Positions 39,791-49,560 of a DNA stretch of 64,000 nucleotides are shown here, one piece after another. Below the pieces are notes generated by a model that made no database searches, was not told the origin of the DNA, and saw only the letters and a program-made list of their open reading frames with translations. Source of the DNA: Phycisphaerales bacterium (GTDB taxonomy: Bacteria > Planctomycetota > Phycisphaerae > Phycisphaerales > UBA1924); the NCBI GenBank assembly GCA_028279375.1, contig JANQNW010000019.1:124001-188000 (forward strand), read 5' to 3'. A program made the translations under genes and the position numbers. Each line of letters starts with the position of its first letter. The stretch's first letter is position 1.

Positions 39791-42141
39791 ATGAGTTCAT
39801 GAACTGGCTCCTCGATCTGAACTCCCTTCAGTGGGGCGAAGAGAGCGTGCGTCTCGGGTTCGCGCGCTCGGCGCCAGCCTGGCTCTGGGCCGGCGTCGTC
39901 ATCACGGCCTTCGCCTTCAGCGCCTGGAGCTACAGCCGCATGACAGGTTCGGGCGCCGGGCGCATCGCGCTGGCGACGCTTCGCGGCCTGCTGATTGTCT
40001 CCCTCGTGGCGCTCCTCGCCGGGCCGCAGCTGGTGCGCACCGATGAGGACGTTGAGCGCGACTGGGTCCTCGTGCTCGTTGACCGATCCGCGTCGATGAC
40101 CATCGGCGACGTCGGCGAAGGCGCCGATCGAATCGAGCGCGAAGTGCAACTGCGGGAAGCGATCTCATCATCCTGGCCGATGTGGTCGGAGCTCTCGAGC
40201 GAGCGCACCGTTGTATGGCTCGGTTTCAACGCCGGCGCCTTCGATCTCGACGCCACCGAGACGCGCGTCGATCTCGGTGAACCATCCGGCGCCACGACGA
40301 GCCTTGCCCAGTCGCTCGACCAGGCGATGCGCCGCGCTGCGGCGAGGCCGCTCTCAGGCGTCGTCATTCTCTCCGACGGCCGATCAATCGATGAGCCCGG
40401 ACGCAGCGCGATCCGCGCACTGCGCGCCGAGCGCGTGCCAGTGCATGTTGTCCCGCTCGGCAGCCCCGATCCCGTCGGAGACCTCGCCGTCCGGCGCGCC
40501 GAGGGCCCTGAAGTCGCCTTCGTCAACGACATCGCGCCGGTCACGATCAATCTTGATCGTCTCGGCGCCGTCGAAGATCTCGGAGGCGTCGTCAGGCTCA
40601 TCGACGAAGCGACCGGCATCGTGCTCGACGAAGAGCGGATCGAAGCGGCTGACAGCTCCGGCGCACTGACACTGACGCACCGACCGACGGAGCCGGGAGA
40701 AGCGACATGGCGCGTCGAGATCGTTCCCGATCGTCCCGACCTGATCGCTGGGAACAACACGTCGCGCATTGAGATCGAACTCATCGATCGACCCCTTCGC
40801 GTGCTCTACATCGATGGCTATCCGCGCTGGGAGGAGCGATACCTCAAGAACCTCCTCATTCGCGAGAAGTCGATTATCTCGAGCAACCTGCTGCTCGCGC
40901 CCGACCGGCGACCTGGTCAGGAAGGCGACGAACGACTCAGTGCGCTGCCCGATTCGCCCGAGGAGTGGGCGCCCTTCGACATCGTCATCCTCGGCGACCT
41001 TGAGGCGGATGTCTTTACGCGCCGGCAACTCGATGATCTGCGCGAGCACATCTCGCTGCGCGGCGCCGGACTGCTCTGGATCGGCGGACCGGGCGCCACG
41101 CCCGAGTCCTGGTGGACCACGCCGCTCGCCGATCTGCTTCCATTCACACGCGACGCCGGCGTCTACGCCGTCGGCGGCGAGCCATCCACGATCGTGCCGA
41201 CACCGCTCGCAGCGCTCTTCGGTGTGCTCCGACTCGGAACCGATGTCAGCGAGAGCATGCCGCCGGAGTTGCTCATGGCTGACACCGGTTGGGCGCAGAT
41301 TCGCTGGTTCCAGCGCCTCGAACAGCGCGGCGTGAAGCCGACGGCTGAGTCCCTCGCGCTCGTCGCTCCGCCTGACTCCGTCTACGTTGATGAACTCGGC
41401 GCCCCGACAACCTCTGAAGGCTCGCCGCTCATTCTCTCGATGCGCTACGGCGCCGGGCGATCTCTCTACGTCGCCACCGACGAACTCTGGCGCTGGCGTT
41501 ACGGACGAGGCGAGCTTCTCTACGAGCGCTTCTGGCTGCAGCTCATCCGCATGCTCGGTCGCGAGAGCGTCGCGCGCACCGGGCAAAGCGCGAAGCTCAC
41601 GATCGAACCGACACGCGCGGTTGTTGATCAGCCGGTGCGCATCGCCGTCGAAATCGTTGATCAGTCGCTTGCCGAGCGCGATCTGGCGTCGATCAGGTTG
41701 CAGCTCAAGCGCACGCGCACGGCCGGCGAACAAACCGAGCCGTCGCCGATGGAGCTTGTGCTCAGGCCGGAAGGCGACAATGGTCGCTCTTTCTCGGCGA
41801 CATGGCTTCCGACCGAGGCTGGTCGCTGGACGGCGGACGTGCGCGAGACTGCGCTCACCGGACTCGGGCTCACTGAGGAGATCCTCGTTTCTCTTCCTGA
41901 TGACGAGTTGCGCCATCCCGAAACGGATCATGAGTTGCTTGTCGCTCTAAGTGACGAAACCGGCGGCGTCGTGCTCGACCCGTCCAATCTCGATTCGCTG
42001 CCTGATTCGCTGCCCAATCGGCGCGTGCGGCTTGTGAGCGAAACCACGGAAGACCTCTGGGACACACCTTTCGCCCTCATCCTGCTCATCTCCCTGCTGA
42101 CACTCGAATGGGTGGGGCGTAGGCTTTTGAGATTCGTATAA
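39787..42141 (+). CDS. VWA-domain membrane protein of the MoxR operon
   Basis: A 784-residue protein with two or three N-terminal membrane helices (WLWAGVVITAFAFSAWSY, LRGLLIVSLVALLAGPQL), a VWA domain with intact MIDAS (VLVLVDRSASMTIGD, then VVILSDGRSID), a long beta-sandwich region, a glutamine-amidotransferase-like fold (FDIVILGDLEADVFTRRQL, LLWIGGPGATPESWW), and a C-terminal membrane helix. It is a paralogue of the preceding gene in domain order but has a working metal site. The pair probably forms a complex at the membrane that MoxR remodels. Its start overlaps the stop of the previous gene. Confidence 0.84.
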   Translation: MNEFMNWLLDLNSLQWGEESVRLGFARSAPAWLWAGVVITAFAFSAWSYSRMTGSGAGRIALATLRGLLIVSLVALLAGPQLVRTDEDVERDWVLVLVDRSASMTIGDVGEGADRIEREVQLREAISSSWPMWSELSSERTVVWLGFNAGAFDLDATETRVDLGEPSGATTSLAQSLDQAMRRAAARPLSGVVILSDGRSIDEPGRSAIRALRAERVPVHVVPLGSPDPVGDLAVRRAEGPEVAFVNDIAPVTINLDRLGAVEDLGGVVRLIDEATGIVLDEERIEAADSSGALTLTHRPTEPGEATWRVEIVPDRPDLIAGNNTSRIEIELIDRPLRVLYIDGYPRWEERYLKNLLIREKSIISSNLLLAPDRRPGQEGDERLSALPDSPEEWAPFDIVILGDLEADVFTRRQLDDLREHISLRGAGLLWIGGPGATPESWWTTPLADLLPFTRDAGVYAVGGEPSTIVPTPLAALFGVLRLGTDVSESMPPELLMADTGWAQIRWFQRLEQRGVKPTAESLALVAPPDSVYVDELGAPTTSEGSPLILSMRYGAGRSLYVATDELWRWRYGRGELLYERFWLQLIRMLGRESVARTGQSAKLTIEPTRAVVDQPVRIAVEIVDQSLAERDLASIRLQLKRTRTAGEQTEPSPMELVLRPEGDNGRSFSATWLPTEAGRWTADVRETALTGLGLTEEILVSLPDDELRHPETDHELLVALSDETGGVVLDPSNLDSLPDSLPNRRVRLVSETTEDLWDTPFALILLISLLTLEWVGRRLLRFV

Positions 42142-42205
42142 CGCATGTGAAAAATCGGACGCTCTTGGCGCCGCGCGGCCGCCGATCGTCGATACCAATC
42201 AAATT

Positions 42206-42248
42206 CGGAGGCGTATTCGCCGGGATTTCGCGAACCCCGGGGCCTCCG
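42206..42248 (+). other. Nested inverted repeats between the VWA gene and the 1242-aa gene
   Basis: In the 143-nt gap inside the moxR operon, CGGAGGC (42206-42212) pairs with GCCTCCG (42242-42248), and CCGGG (42220-42224) pairs with CCCGG (42236-42240) inside it. The structure might slow or process the transcript, or mark a second promoter. No -10 box is clear. Confidence 0.4.
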
Positions 42249-42284
42249 CCGACGCCTCAATAGAAAGGCGCGAGAATCAGAACA

Positions 42285-45200
42285 GTGGATCCGAATCAGG
42301 CGAACAGCACGAGCACCCAGGTCGCCCCGCACGAGATCGAGAGCGTGCAGGCGTCCCTGCGCCGATTGATCGCTCGCGCCCGTCTGGTTCTCTCGCTGCA
42401 ACGCATCTTCCTGCTCATCGGAATCGCGCTCCTCGCACTTGTCTCCATCGCGGCGCTCGACTTCATGTTGCGCTTCCCCGTCTGGATCAGGACCGGGCAT
42501 CTCATCGTCGGCGCCATCGCCATGGCGTATGTGGTCTGGCGATTCATTCTCCCGGCGACGCGATTCGCGCCCACGCCGGCGGCCGTCGCGTTGCGACTCG
42601 AGAAGCACGATCCGGAATTGCGCGGCCTCCTCGCCAGTGGTGTCGAATTCTCCGAAGCCGGCGACGCATCCTCTGACCGCAGCGAGTTTTCTCAAAAACT
42701 CGCACAGTCCGTTGTTCACGAAGCCGCCGAGAAGTTCAGCGCCGCGCGCCCCTCCGGCGTCATCGAGACGAAGCAGTTCGCGCGCTCCGCCGTCATTCTC
42801 ACGCTCATGGTGGCGCTGGTCGCGAGCGTCACCATCACGAGCACGACGATCGCCGCCATCGGCGCGCAACGGCAACTGCTGCCTTGGACCGGCGCCCAAT
42901 GGCCCAAGCGCACGCTCGTTCGCGACGTCACGACAGAGACCGTTCATCCGCTCGGCGCAGCGTTCAGCCTGCAGGCGGCCCTCGTGCGCACCAATCGATC
43001 GCCCGATCGCACGGATGTGGCGGCGCGCTATCGCGTTGTCCGCGATGGCGTGACCGGACCCACGCGGCGCGTGCTGCTCACTTGGCAGGACCGGCTTGTC
43101 AGCGTCGCCGGGTACACACGCACCGGCGCCGAGAGCGACACCCTCGCCTCCGGTGAACTCTTCGAACGACTGGTCGAGGTTGATGGCGATTACGTCGAAT
43201 ACCGATTCGAGACCCTCGATGATCAGACGCCATGGAAGCGCGTCGAACTCGTCGCGCCGCCCGAGGTGCTCAGCGCGATGGCGAGCGTCACGCCTCCGGC
43301 CTACGCCGCCGAGCTCGCGCCCGCCGTCGAAGGCGCGCTCGATCAGCAATTCGGCTTCGATGGGCTCGACATGGGCCCGGGTCGCGACGAGCGCGCCATC
43401 GCGCCGCGCTCGCTCGCCGGAAGCGCCGTCGAGCTTCGACTTGCGCTCAACAAGCCGACGCCAGTCGAAAACTCGGACATCTGGATGGCCGCCACTTTTG
43501 GCGAATCCCTCGCTCGCCGCGCTCGCCTTGAAGCGAGCGACGACGGCCTGCTCTGGACGCTGCAGTGGACGCTTGATGAGTCCGTCCGAATTCCAGTCGC
43601 GCTCGTCGATGAGCATGACATCGTCTCCGTCGTCGAGTGTGTCTATCGCTTTGACGCCATGCAGGATCGAGCGCCCGAGGCGACGATTACGGAGCCGGAG
43701 ACTGACATCAACGTGCTTGCGACAGCGACTGTCGACGTCACTGCCGAAGGCCGCGACGATGTCGGTCTTGCATGGGTCTCGCTGCAGCGCCAGCGCGCCA
43801 AACCCGCCGGTGACCCTGATCGTGAACCCAGCGGCCCGGGCGGCGCCATCGAACCGGTTGAAGATGAGCCTGTCGAGATCCTCCGCACTGAAGCCCTCGG
43901 ACGGCGCACGGCCCTGGCGCAGACGCAGATCGATCTCTCCGTCCTCGGCGTGCGACCGGGTGATCAGGTCTGGCTGAGCGCGGTCGTCGCCGATGTCTTC
44001 GCTGTTGAAGGCGCAGCGCGGGAGCCTTCGCGCTCGCTGATCCGGCGTCTCTACGTGATCTCGGAGGCCGAGTTCATCGAGGAAATCCGCCGTGAACTCG
44101 GCGCTGTGCGTCAGTCCGCGATTCGTATGTACGAGGAGCAGATCGAGCTGCGCAACTTCGTTTCGCGTCGCGGCGCCACCGAAGCCGCCCGCGAAGATCA
44201 GGCGCGCCTCAGCGAACAGATCGCACGCGAAGCCGAGGCCATTGAGCAACTCCTCGATCGCGCCGGCGAGAATGGTCTCACAGACGAACAACTCGACGGC
44301 CTGCTCGATGACGCCTCCGGATCCCTCGAGGAAGCAGGGAAGCGCAGCGCCGAAGCGTCCAACAAGCTGGACGACGCGGCGCGCGACATGCCCCAGGATG
44401 GTGAAGAGCGGGACGCCGACGCCGAGCAGGATCCCGAGGAGGAAGGCGAAGACGAGCGCGAGAATCCACTCGACGAGATGGACGCCGTCGAAATCGAACA
44501 GGCGCAGCGCGGCGTCGAATCCGAACTCCAGTCACTCATCGAGATGCTCGATCGCGGCGAGGACTCCTGGGTTGTCCGCAGGCAGCTCGAAGGACTCCTC
44601 GAAGAACAGCAGGACCTGCGCGAGCAGACCACGCGCTCCGGGCGCGAGACCGCCGGGCGCGAACTCGATGATCTCGACGAGCGCGAGCTCTCGGAACTCG
44701 AGCGCATCGTGCAGAAGCAACTCGAACTCGCTGGTCGTATGGAGGAACTCGCAGACAACCTCGGTGAGCGAAGTCGCGACCTGGAGGACAGCGATCCCAC
44801 CGCCTCCGCCGGCATGGCCGAAGCGGCGCGCACGGCGAATGAAGGTCAGGTCGATCAACTCATGGAGGAGGCGGCCGATCAGGCTTCGCAGAACCAGATG
44901 GCTGGCGCCGCGCAGTCCCAGCAGGAGGCGATCGAACAACTGCAGGAGATGATGGAGGATCTCGATCGCGCCGAGCGCGCACGCGAAGAAGTCCTCAGTC
45001 GCATGCTCGCGAGCATCATCGACTCGCTCGAAGGCCTCATTCGACAGCAGGAGACGGCGATCGCCTCGCTCGATGACGCCGTCGCGGCTTCAGATTTCAA
45101 CGGCCTCGACACCGAGATGATCGCGCTCAATCAGAACACGCTCGGTGTGCTCGACCAGGCGAAACTCGGCGGCCCCGAACTCGGCTCCGTCGCGGCGCTC

Positions 45201-46013
45201 ATCGGCCGCGCATCGGAATCGCAGACGCGCGCCATCATCGGACTCCGCGCCGTGGAGGTGGATCACGAGCAGGTTCGCACGAATGAGGAATCCAGCCTCG
45301 AGCTCCTGCGTGAAGCGCGCGAAGAAGCGCGCAAGGCTCAGCAGGAACAGCAGCGCGCCGCGGAAGAACGCAAGAAGGCCGAACTCCGAAAGCAGTATCG
45401 CGAGCTGCTCGAACAGCAGGTCGCGATCCGCGCCGAGACCGGGCCCTTCACCGAAATCGAGAACCTGAGTCGTCGCGACCGTGCGACTCTCCGCAAACTC
45501 GGCGAACAGCAGTCAGGTGTGCGCGACGCGCTCAGCGCGATCGTCGAAGAGACCGAAGAGCTCTCCGACGCCACGATCTTCGACTACACACATCGAAAGC
45601 TCGACAAGTACACGCTCGACGCCGCCGACGCCCTTCGTTCGACGGAGCCCGCAGAATCGATCGACCCGCAGGATGTCTCCATCATGCTCTTGCAGGGACT
45701 GGTCGAAGCGCTCGCTGAGAATCAGAGTCAGCAGGACGAAAGCGAGTTCAATCAGCAGCAGCAGGGCGGTGGCCAGGGCGGACCGCAGCCGCCCGAGGGA
45801 CTGATCCCTCCGATCGCCGAGTTGAAACTCCTCAAGCAGTTGCAGGTTTCAATCGCGGAGCGCACGCGCCGCGTCGCCGACGATCCCGCCGATCAGGCGG
45901 ACCGAGCCCGGGCGCTGGGTGAAGAACAGCGCGATCTCGCCGATCTCGGCGAAGAGCTGATGGAGCGGATGAGTGAACAGCAGCCACAGGGACTCCCGGG
46001 AGGCGGCGGATGA
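42285..46013 (+). CDS. Very large membrane-anchored coiled-coil protein (DUF4175-like)
   Basis: A 1242-residue protein. Two N-terminal membrane helices (LQRIFLLIGIALLALVSIAA, HLIVGAIAMAYVVWRFILPA) and a third at about 165-185 are followed by a 350-residue beta-rich region, and then by some 500 residues of coiled coil rich in Glu, Gln, Arg and Ala (REAEAIEQLLDRAGENGLT, LEGLLEEQQDLREQTTRSGR, MEEAADQASQNQMAGAAQSQ), with an acidic insert near 700-730. The layout matches DUF4175-type proteins of MoxR loci. A GTG start at 42285 has only a distant AAAGG. The end overlaps the next gene (ATGA), so they are coupled. It may scaffold the complex; function is unknown. Confidence 0.75.
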   Translation: MDPNQANSTSTQVAPHEIESVQASLRRLIARARLVLSLQRIFLLIGIALLALVSIAALDFMLRFPVWIRTGHLIVGAIAMAYVVWRFILPATRFAPTPAAVALRLEKHDPELRGLLASGVEFSEAGDASSDRSEFSQKLAQSVVHEAAEKFSAARPSGVIETKQFARSAVILTLMVALVASVTITSTTIAAIGAQRQLLPWTGAQWPKRTLVRDVTTETVHPLGAAFSLQAALVRTNRSPDRTDVAARYRVVRDGVTGPTRRVLLTWQDRLVSVAGYTRTGAESDTLASGELFERLVEVDGDYVEYRFETLDDQTPWKRVELVAPPEVLSAMASVTPPAYAAELAPAVEGALDQQFGFDGLDMGPGRDERAIAPRSLAGSAVELRLALNKPTPVENSDIWMAATFGESLARRARLEASDDGLLWTLQWTLDESVRIPVALVDEHDIVSVVECVYRFDAMQDRAPEATITEPETDINVLATATVDVTAEGRDDVGLAWVSLQRQRAKPAGDPDREPSGPGGAIEPVEDEPVEILRTEALGRRTALAQTQIDLSVLGVRPGDQVWLSAVVADVFAVEGAAREPSRSLIRRLYVISEAEFIEEIRRELGAVRQSAIRMYEEQIELRNFVSRRGATEAAREDQARLSEQIAREAEAIEQLLDRAGENGLTDEQLDGLLDDASGSLEEAGKRSAEASNKLDDAARDMPQDGEERDADAEQDPEEEGEDERENPLDEMDAVEIEQAQRGVESELQSLIEMLDRGEDSWVVRRQLEGLLEEQQDLREQTTRSGRETAGRELDDLDERELSELERIVQKQLELAGRMEELADNLGERSRDLEDSDPTASAGMAEAARTANEGQVDQLMEEAADQASQNQMAGAAQSQQEAIEQLQEMMEDLDRAERAREEVLSRMLASIIDSLEGLIRQQETAIASLDDAVAASDFNGLDTEMIALNQNTLGVLDQAKLGGPELGSVAALIGRASESQTRAIIGLRAVEVDHEQVRTNEESSLELLREAREEARKAQQEQQRAAEERKKAELRKQYRELLEQQVAIRAETGPFTEIENLSRRDRATLRKLGEQQSGVRDALSAIVEETEELSDATIFDYTHRKLDKYTLDAADALRSTEPAESIDPQDVSIMLLQGLVEALAENQSQQDESEFNQQQQGGGQGGPQPPEGLIPPIAELKLLKQLQVSIAERTRRVADDPADQADRARALGEEQRDLADLGEELMERMSEQQPQGLPGGGG

Positions 46014-46774
46014 TCTTCAGGAAACTTGAATACCTCCTTATCACTGCGCTGCTCGCTTTCCTCGCGGCAAGTGTCACGCTTGCGCAGGACGATTCAGATC
46101 CCGACAAGGCCGATGACGCCGCCGCGCCGGAGACATCAGAATCCACAGAGCCCGAGACGGAGCAAAAGGCGCTTCCCGATCTCGACGAACTTCTCGGACT
46201 CGAAGGCGGACGCTCAGAAGAAGATGACGCTGGCGCCTCCGACGTGCTCGATGCGCTTGACCCGAACAAGGCCGAACTCGATCGCGCGCTCGAGAACGAA
46301 GATCTCTCCGAGGCCTTCGTCCACGCCGTCAAGCAGATGGGCGACGCCGCGAATCTCCTGGAACTCGGTTCCGACCCCGGGCTCCAGACGCAGCGCGTGC
46401 AGGATGAAATCGTGCGCCGGCTCGAGATCCTCATCGAGAAGGCCGAACAGAGCAGCCAGTCTTCGAGCTCGTCCCAGTCTTCGACCCAGCAGCAGCAACA
46501 GCAGCAATCACCGCCGAGCCAGCAGCAGCCGGATCGCCCGGATCCGAACACCGACAGCCGCTCCGGCGAATCAAATGAGACCGCCACGCCGCCGGGCGGG
46601 CGCGAAGGACCACTCGCCAATCGACTCGACACCGCACAGGCCGCGTGGGGCTCACTCCCTGATCGCGTGCGCCAGGTGCTGCTCGAGGGCGTCAGCGATC
46701 AGTTCAGCTCCATGTACAAGCGTATGACCGAGGACTACTACCGAAGACTCGCTGAGGAGACCTCCGACAAGTGA
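46010..46774 (+). CDS. Exported low-complexity protein of the MoxR operon, unknown
   Basis: A 254-residue protein with a signal peptide (LITALLAFLAASVTLAQ), an acidic stretch, a helical core (AFVHAVKQMGDAANLLEL), a Ser/Gln-rich linker of about 35 residues (around 146-180, with a run of seven Gln), and a C-terminal helical segment (LPDRVRQVLLEGVSDQFSSM then YKRMTEDYYRRLAEE) that resembles the C-terminal end of similar planctomycete proteins. No family is known to me. Its start overlaps the stop of the coiled-coil gene and its stop overlaps the start of the next gene. Confidence 0.72.
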   Translation: MIFRKLEYLLITALLAFLAASVTLAQDDSDPDKADDAAAPETSESTEPETEQKALPDLDELLGLEGGRSEEDDAGASDVLDALDPNKAELDRALENEDLSEAFVHAVKQMGDAANLLELGSDPGLQTQRVQDEIVRRLEILIEKAEQSSQSSSSSQSSTQQQQQQQSPPSQQQPDRPDPNTDSRSGESNETATPPGGREGPLANRLDTAQAAWGSLPDRVRQVLLEGVSDQFSSMYKRMTEDYYRRLAEETSDK

Positions 46775-47859
46775 TCGCCCATCGCGCACCATTCGTCGCA
46801 CTCGGCGCCGCGCTGACCCTCTTCGCGTCGGCGTTGCCCGCTGCGCTTGCGCAGGAGGAGCGTCCCGACGGCTCGCGCTCCGCCGCCAACGCCGCCGCCG
46901 ATGGCGAGTTCACGCAGCAACTCGACACCACCATCAACAAAGGCCTGCGCTGGCTCGCCGGCGAACAGAATCGCGACGGCTCATTCACCGGTGGCGGGCG
47001 CTACGGCAGGCACGTCGGCATCACCTCACTCGCGTGCCTCGCCTTCATGGCTGATGGCCATATCCCCGGTCGCGGAGGGTATGGCGACGTCGTCGCCAAG
47101 GGACTCGAGTTCGTCCTCTCCAACATCACGGAAACGGGACTCGTCGCCGCCGACACCTCGCATGGACCCATGTACGGCCATGGCTTCGCCACGCTCTTCC
47201 TTGGCGAGGTCTATGGCATGACCGCTGGCGGCCCCGACACCGCACAGTCGGCGCGCACCTATGAAGCGCTCGTCAAGGCCGTGCGTCTCATCGTGCAGAC
47301 GCAGAACGCCGAAGGCGGATGGCGATACAACCCCGTGCCGTATGACGCGGATATCTCAGTGACAATCTGCCAGATCATGGCGCTTCGCTCAGCGCGCAAC
47401 GCCGGCGTCGATGTTCCCAAGGAGACGATCGATCGCGCCGTGGACTATGTCCGCCGCTGCCAGAATCCGGATGGCGGATTCAAGTACCAGCTCACCACCG
47501 GCGGCAGCGCGTGGCCGCGCAGCGCCGCCGGCGTCGCCAGCCTCTACTACGCGGGCATCTACGAGGACGAAGCGCTCGATTCGGGACTCGACTATCTCCG
47601 CCGCCAGGCCATGCCCGGCGCGCGACCCAAGCATGTCGCCCACTATTTCTACGGCCACTACTACGCCGTGCAGGCCATGTTCCTCGCCGGCGGCGATCAT
47701 TGGTCATCCTGGTGGCCGGCGATCCGCGACGAACTCATCAGCGCCCAGGGCCCGGATGGCGCCTGGGAAGACGGCCACGCCGGTCGCGCCTATGGCTCCT
47801 CCATGGCGCTCATCATCCTCCAGATGCCCAAGCGGTATCTTCCGATCTTCCAGAAGTAG
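46771..47859 (+). CDS. Secreted terpene-cyclase-fold (prenyltransferase/squalene oxidase) repeat protein
   Basis: A 362-residue exported protein with an alpha-alpha toroid fold. After a signal peptide (LGAALTLFASALPAALAQEE) come repeats of the kind GLRWLAGEQNRDGSF, LIVQTQNAEGGWRYNP, YVRRCQNPDGGFKY and ELISAQGPDGAWEDG, each with the QW-like QxxxGxW/F motif. The DxDD or DCTAE catalytic motif of squalene cyclases is not present, so it is probably not a cyclase. Such proteins are frequent in planctomycete MoxR loci with unknown role. A GTG at 46771 overlaps the previous TGA. The stop is 5 nt from the next ATG. Confidence 0.85.
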   Translation: MIAHRAPFVALGAALTLFASALPAALAQEERPDGSRSAANAAADGEFTQQLDTTINKGLRWLAGEQNRDGSFTGGGRYGRHVGITSLACLAFMADGHIPGRGGYGDVVAKGLEFVLSNITETGLVAADTSHGPMYGHGFATLFLGEVYGMTAGGPDTAQSARTYEALVKAVRLIVQTQNAEGGWRYNPVPYDADISVTICQIMALRSARNAGVDVPKETIDRAVDYVRRCQNPDGGFKYQLTTGGSAWPRSAAGVASLYYAGIYEDEALDSGLDYLRRQAMPGARPKHVAHYFYGHYYAVQAMFLAGGDHWSSWWPAIRDELISAQGPDGAWEDGHAGRAYGSSMALIILQMPKRYLPIFQK

Positions 47860-47864
47860 TGACG

Positions 47865-49133
47865 ATGCGTTCCAACATCACACTTCATTCCGTGCTCCGC
47901 CGCGCTCTCTGCGCACTCGCCTGTGTCGCCATCGCTTCAAGCGCACACGCCCGTCAGGATCGGCGCGTCATGCTCGATCGCGACCTGGAGGCGCGCACGA
48001 TCTCGCTCATCTCCCTGACGACCGACGCCATCGTCTACGAGGACGACCGTGGACGTCGTCGTCACGCAACCGTCGCCGGCGTTGTCGCCATCCTTCCCGC
48101 CGCCGAGAGCTACGGCGATGAGCGCGAGACACGCGTCGGTCGCGCAAGGCCCGATTCCTCGGACGCTGCTGCGCGACCCGAGGGGTATATCGAACTCGTC
48201 GATGGTCAGCGCTTCCCCGGCGGTCATGCGCGAACCTCAGGAGATCAGGACGCCATCCTCTGGGCGCATCCGACGTTCGGCATGCTCAGCTTCGGTCTCG
48301 ATCGCGTCGCCGATGTCGTCATGGACGCCGCCATCGTCGATCGCAATGGCGGACTCGGCGATCTCCCCATCGATGAACGCGTCGAAGATGAGATCCTCCT
48401 GACCAACGGCGATCGACTCTCCGGATTCCTCGTCAGCCTCGGCGATCCTGTTGAGATCGAGATCGACGGCGTCACCGTCACCATCCCGCCTGAGCGCGTC
48501 GCGGCCGTGCAGCTGGCGAACCGCGCTGAGATGCTCCAGGGCATCGTCGTCTGGCTCGAAGACGGCACCGTCGCCGTCGTCGCGTCTCTCGATGGTGATC
48601 GTTCACAGGGCATGACGATCCGGCTCGACCAGGACCACGAAGCCCAACTGCGCACGGAAGTGCTTCGCGCCGTCACGTTCGACGCCGCAAGACTCGAAGC
48701 GCTCGCGAATATCGACCCCGTCGCGCAGGAGCCCATCGAAAGGCGCCTGCTCACCGAGCCGATGCGCGTGCTCTCCTCCGATGACTCAGCAAGCGAACTC
48801 AACGCGCCGGACATTGAGCTTCCAGGTCCGATGCTCGTTCGCTGGAATCTGCCCGAGGGCGCGCGCCGATTCGGCGCCGTCGCCGAGATGCCCATGCGCG
48901 CCATGCCCTGGGGCGACTGCGAACTCGTCGTCTACGTCGACGGCGACGAGATCATCCGGCGCAGGCTCAATGAATCGTCGCCACGACTTGACTTCAACAT
49001 TCCACTCGGCGCGTTCGATTCGGCCAAAGTCATGGAGATCCACGTCGAGCCCGGCGAATACGGGCCGATCAACGATCGTGTGATTCTCAGAAGGCCGTTG
49101 CTGCTTCTGGACAACAGACCGCAGGACAACTGA
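47865..49133 (+). CDS. Exported beta-rich protein at the end of the MoxR operon, unknown
   Basis: A 422-residue exported protein with signal peptide LCALACVAIASSAHARQ. The body has repeated strand motifs of the form ILLTNGDRLSGFLVSLGDP, IELVDGQRFPGGHA, IVVWLEDGTVAVVASLDGD, similar to the DGxxLxG pattern in other planctomycete secreted proteins, and a C-terminal beta-sandwich (CELVVYVDGDEIIRRRLNES) with carbohydrate-binding-like spacing. No catalytic motif is obvious. It begins 5 nt after the toroid protein and ends 7 nt before the stop of the convergent FKBP gene, closing the operon. Confidence 0.75.
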   Translation: MRSNITLHSVLRRALCALACVAIASSAHARQDRRVMLDRDLEARTISLISLTTDAIVYEDDRGRRRHATVAGVVAILPAAESYGDERETRVGRARPDSSDAAARPEGYIELVDGQRFPGGHARTSGDQDAILWAHPTFGMLSFGLDRVADVVMDAAIVDRNGGLGDLPIDERVEDEILLTNGDRLSGFLVSLGDPVEIEIDGVTVTIPPERVAAVQLANRAEMLQGIVVWLEDGTVAVVASLDGDRSQGMTIRLDQDHEAQLRTEVLRAVTFDAARLEALANIDPVAQEPIERRLLTEPMRVLSSDDSASELNAPDIELPGPMLVRWNLPEGARRFGAVAEMPMRAMPWGDCELVVYVDGDEIIRRRLNESSPRLDFNIPLGAFDSAKVMEIHVEPGEYGPINDRVILRRPLLLLDNRPQDN

Positions 49134-49140
49134 CAATTCG

Positions 49141-49560
49141 TCAGTTCACCGTCACCATCGTCACTTCGAACGTCAGCTCGGTGTTCTCCGGAATGACGCC
49201 GCCATATCCGGCGCGCCCCCAGTGAAGCTCCGGAGGGATCGTCAGGATGCGCTTGGCGCCGGGTTTCATGCCGACGATGCCAAGGTCCATCCCCTTGATC
49301 ACGCTCCCGTCGCCCACCGTCCACCGATGCGGTGAGCCCTTCGACGAAGTGTCCATGAAGACGCTGCCGTCAGGAAGCCGACCCACGTAGTGCACGGCGA
49401 CCTTCTTGCCTTGATCCGCCATCAGGCCGACACCCTCACTGATCGTTCGGGATTCCACCTCGGGATCGCGACTGCCGACGAGCTCGAGGCGCCGATCCTT
49501 GCAGCCGGTCAGCGGAAGAACTGAAAGCAACGCGATGATGGTCAGTGTGCGTGTGCGCAT
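49141..49560 (-). CDS. FKBP-type peptidyl-prolyl isomerase lipoprotein
   Basis: A 139-residue FKBP-type isomerase. The N-terminus is a signal peptide with lipobox LTGC at about residue 17-20 (LLSVLPLTGC), so it is probably anchored to a membrane as a lipoprotein. The FKBP core is complete in outline: VAVHYVGRLPDGSVFMDTS, FTVGDGSVIKG-like WTVGDGSVIKGMDLGIVGM, KPGAKRILTIPPELHWG and PENTELTFEVTM. Expected role: folding of exported proteins. It is convergent with the end of the moxR operon; no Shine-Dalgarno is clear. Confidence 0.9.
   Translation of the reverse strand: MRTRTLTIIALLSVLPLTGCKDRRLELVGSRDPEVESRTISEGVGLMADQGKKVAVHYVGRLPDGSVFMDTSSKGSPHRWTVGDGSVIKGMDLGIVGMKPGAKRILTIPPELHWGRAGYGGVIPENTELTFEVTMVTVN

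Noticed and set aside
40384-41931. 515-codon minus-strand open frame opposite the VWA gene
   Set aside because: Same reasons: complete overlap with a supported gene and shadow-like composition.
41928-44291. 787-codon open frame on the minus strand opposite the VWA and coiled-coil genes
   Set aside because: It lies wholly opposite two well-supported genes, has no recognisable motif and an amino-acid make-up expected from a mirrored G+C-rich coding frame.
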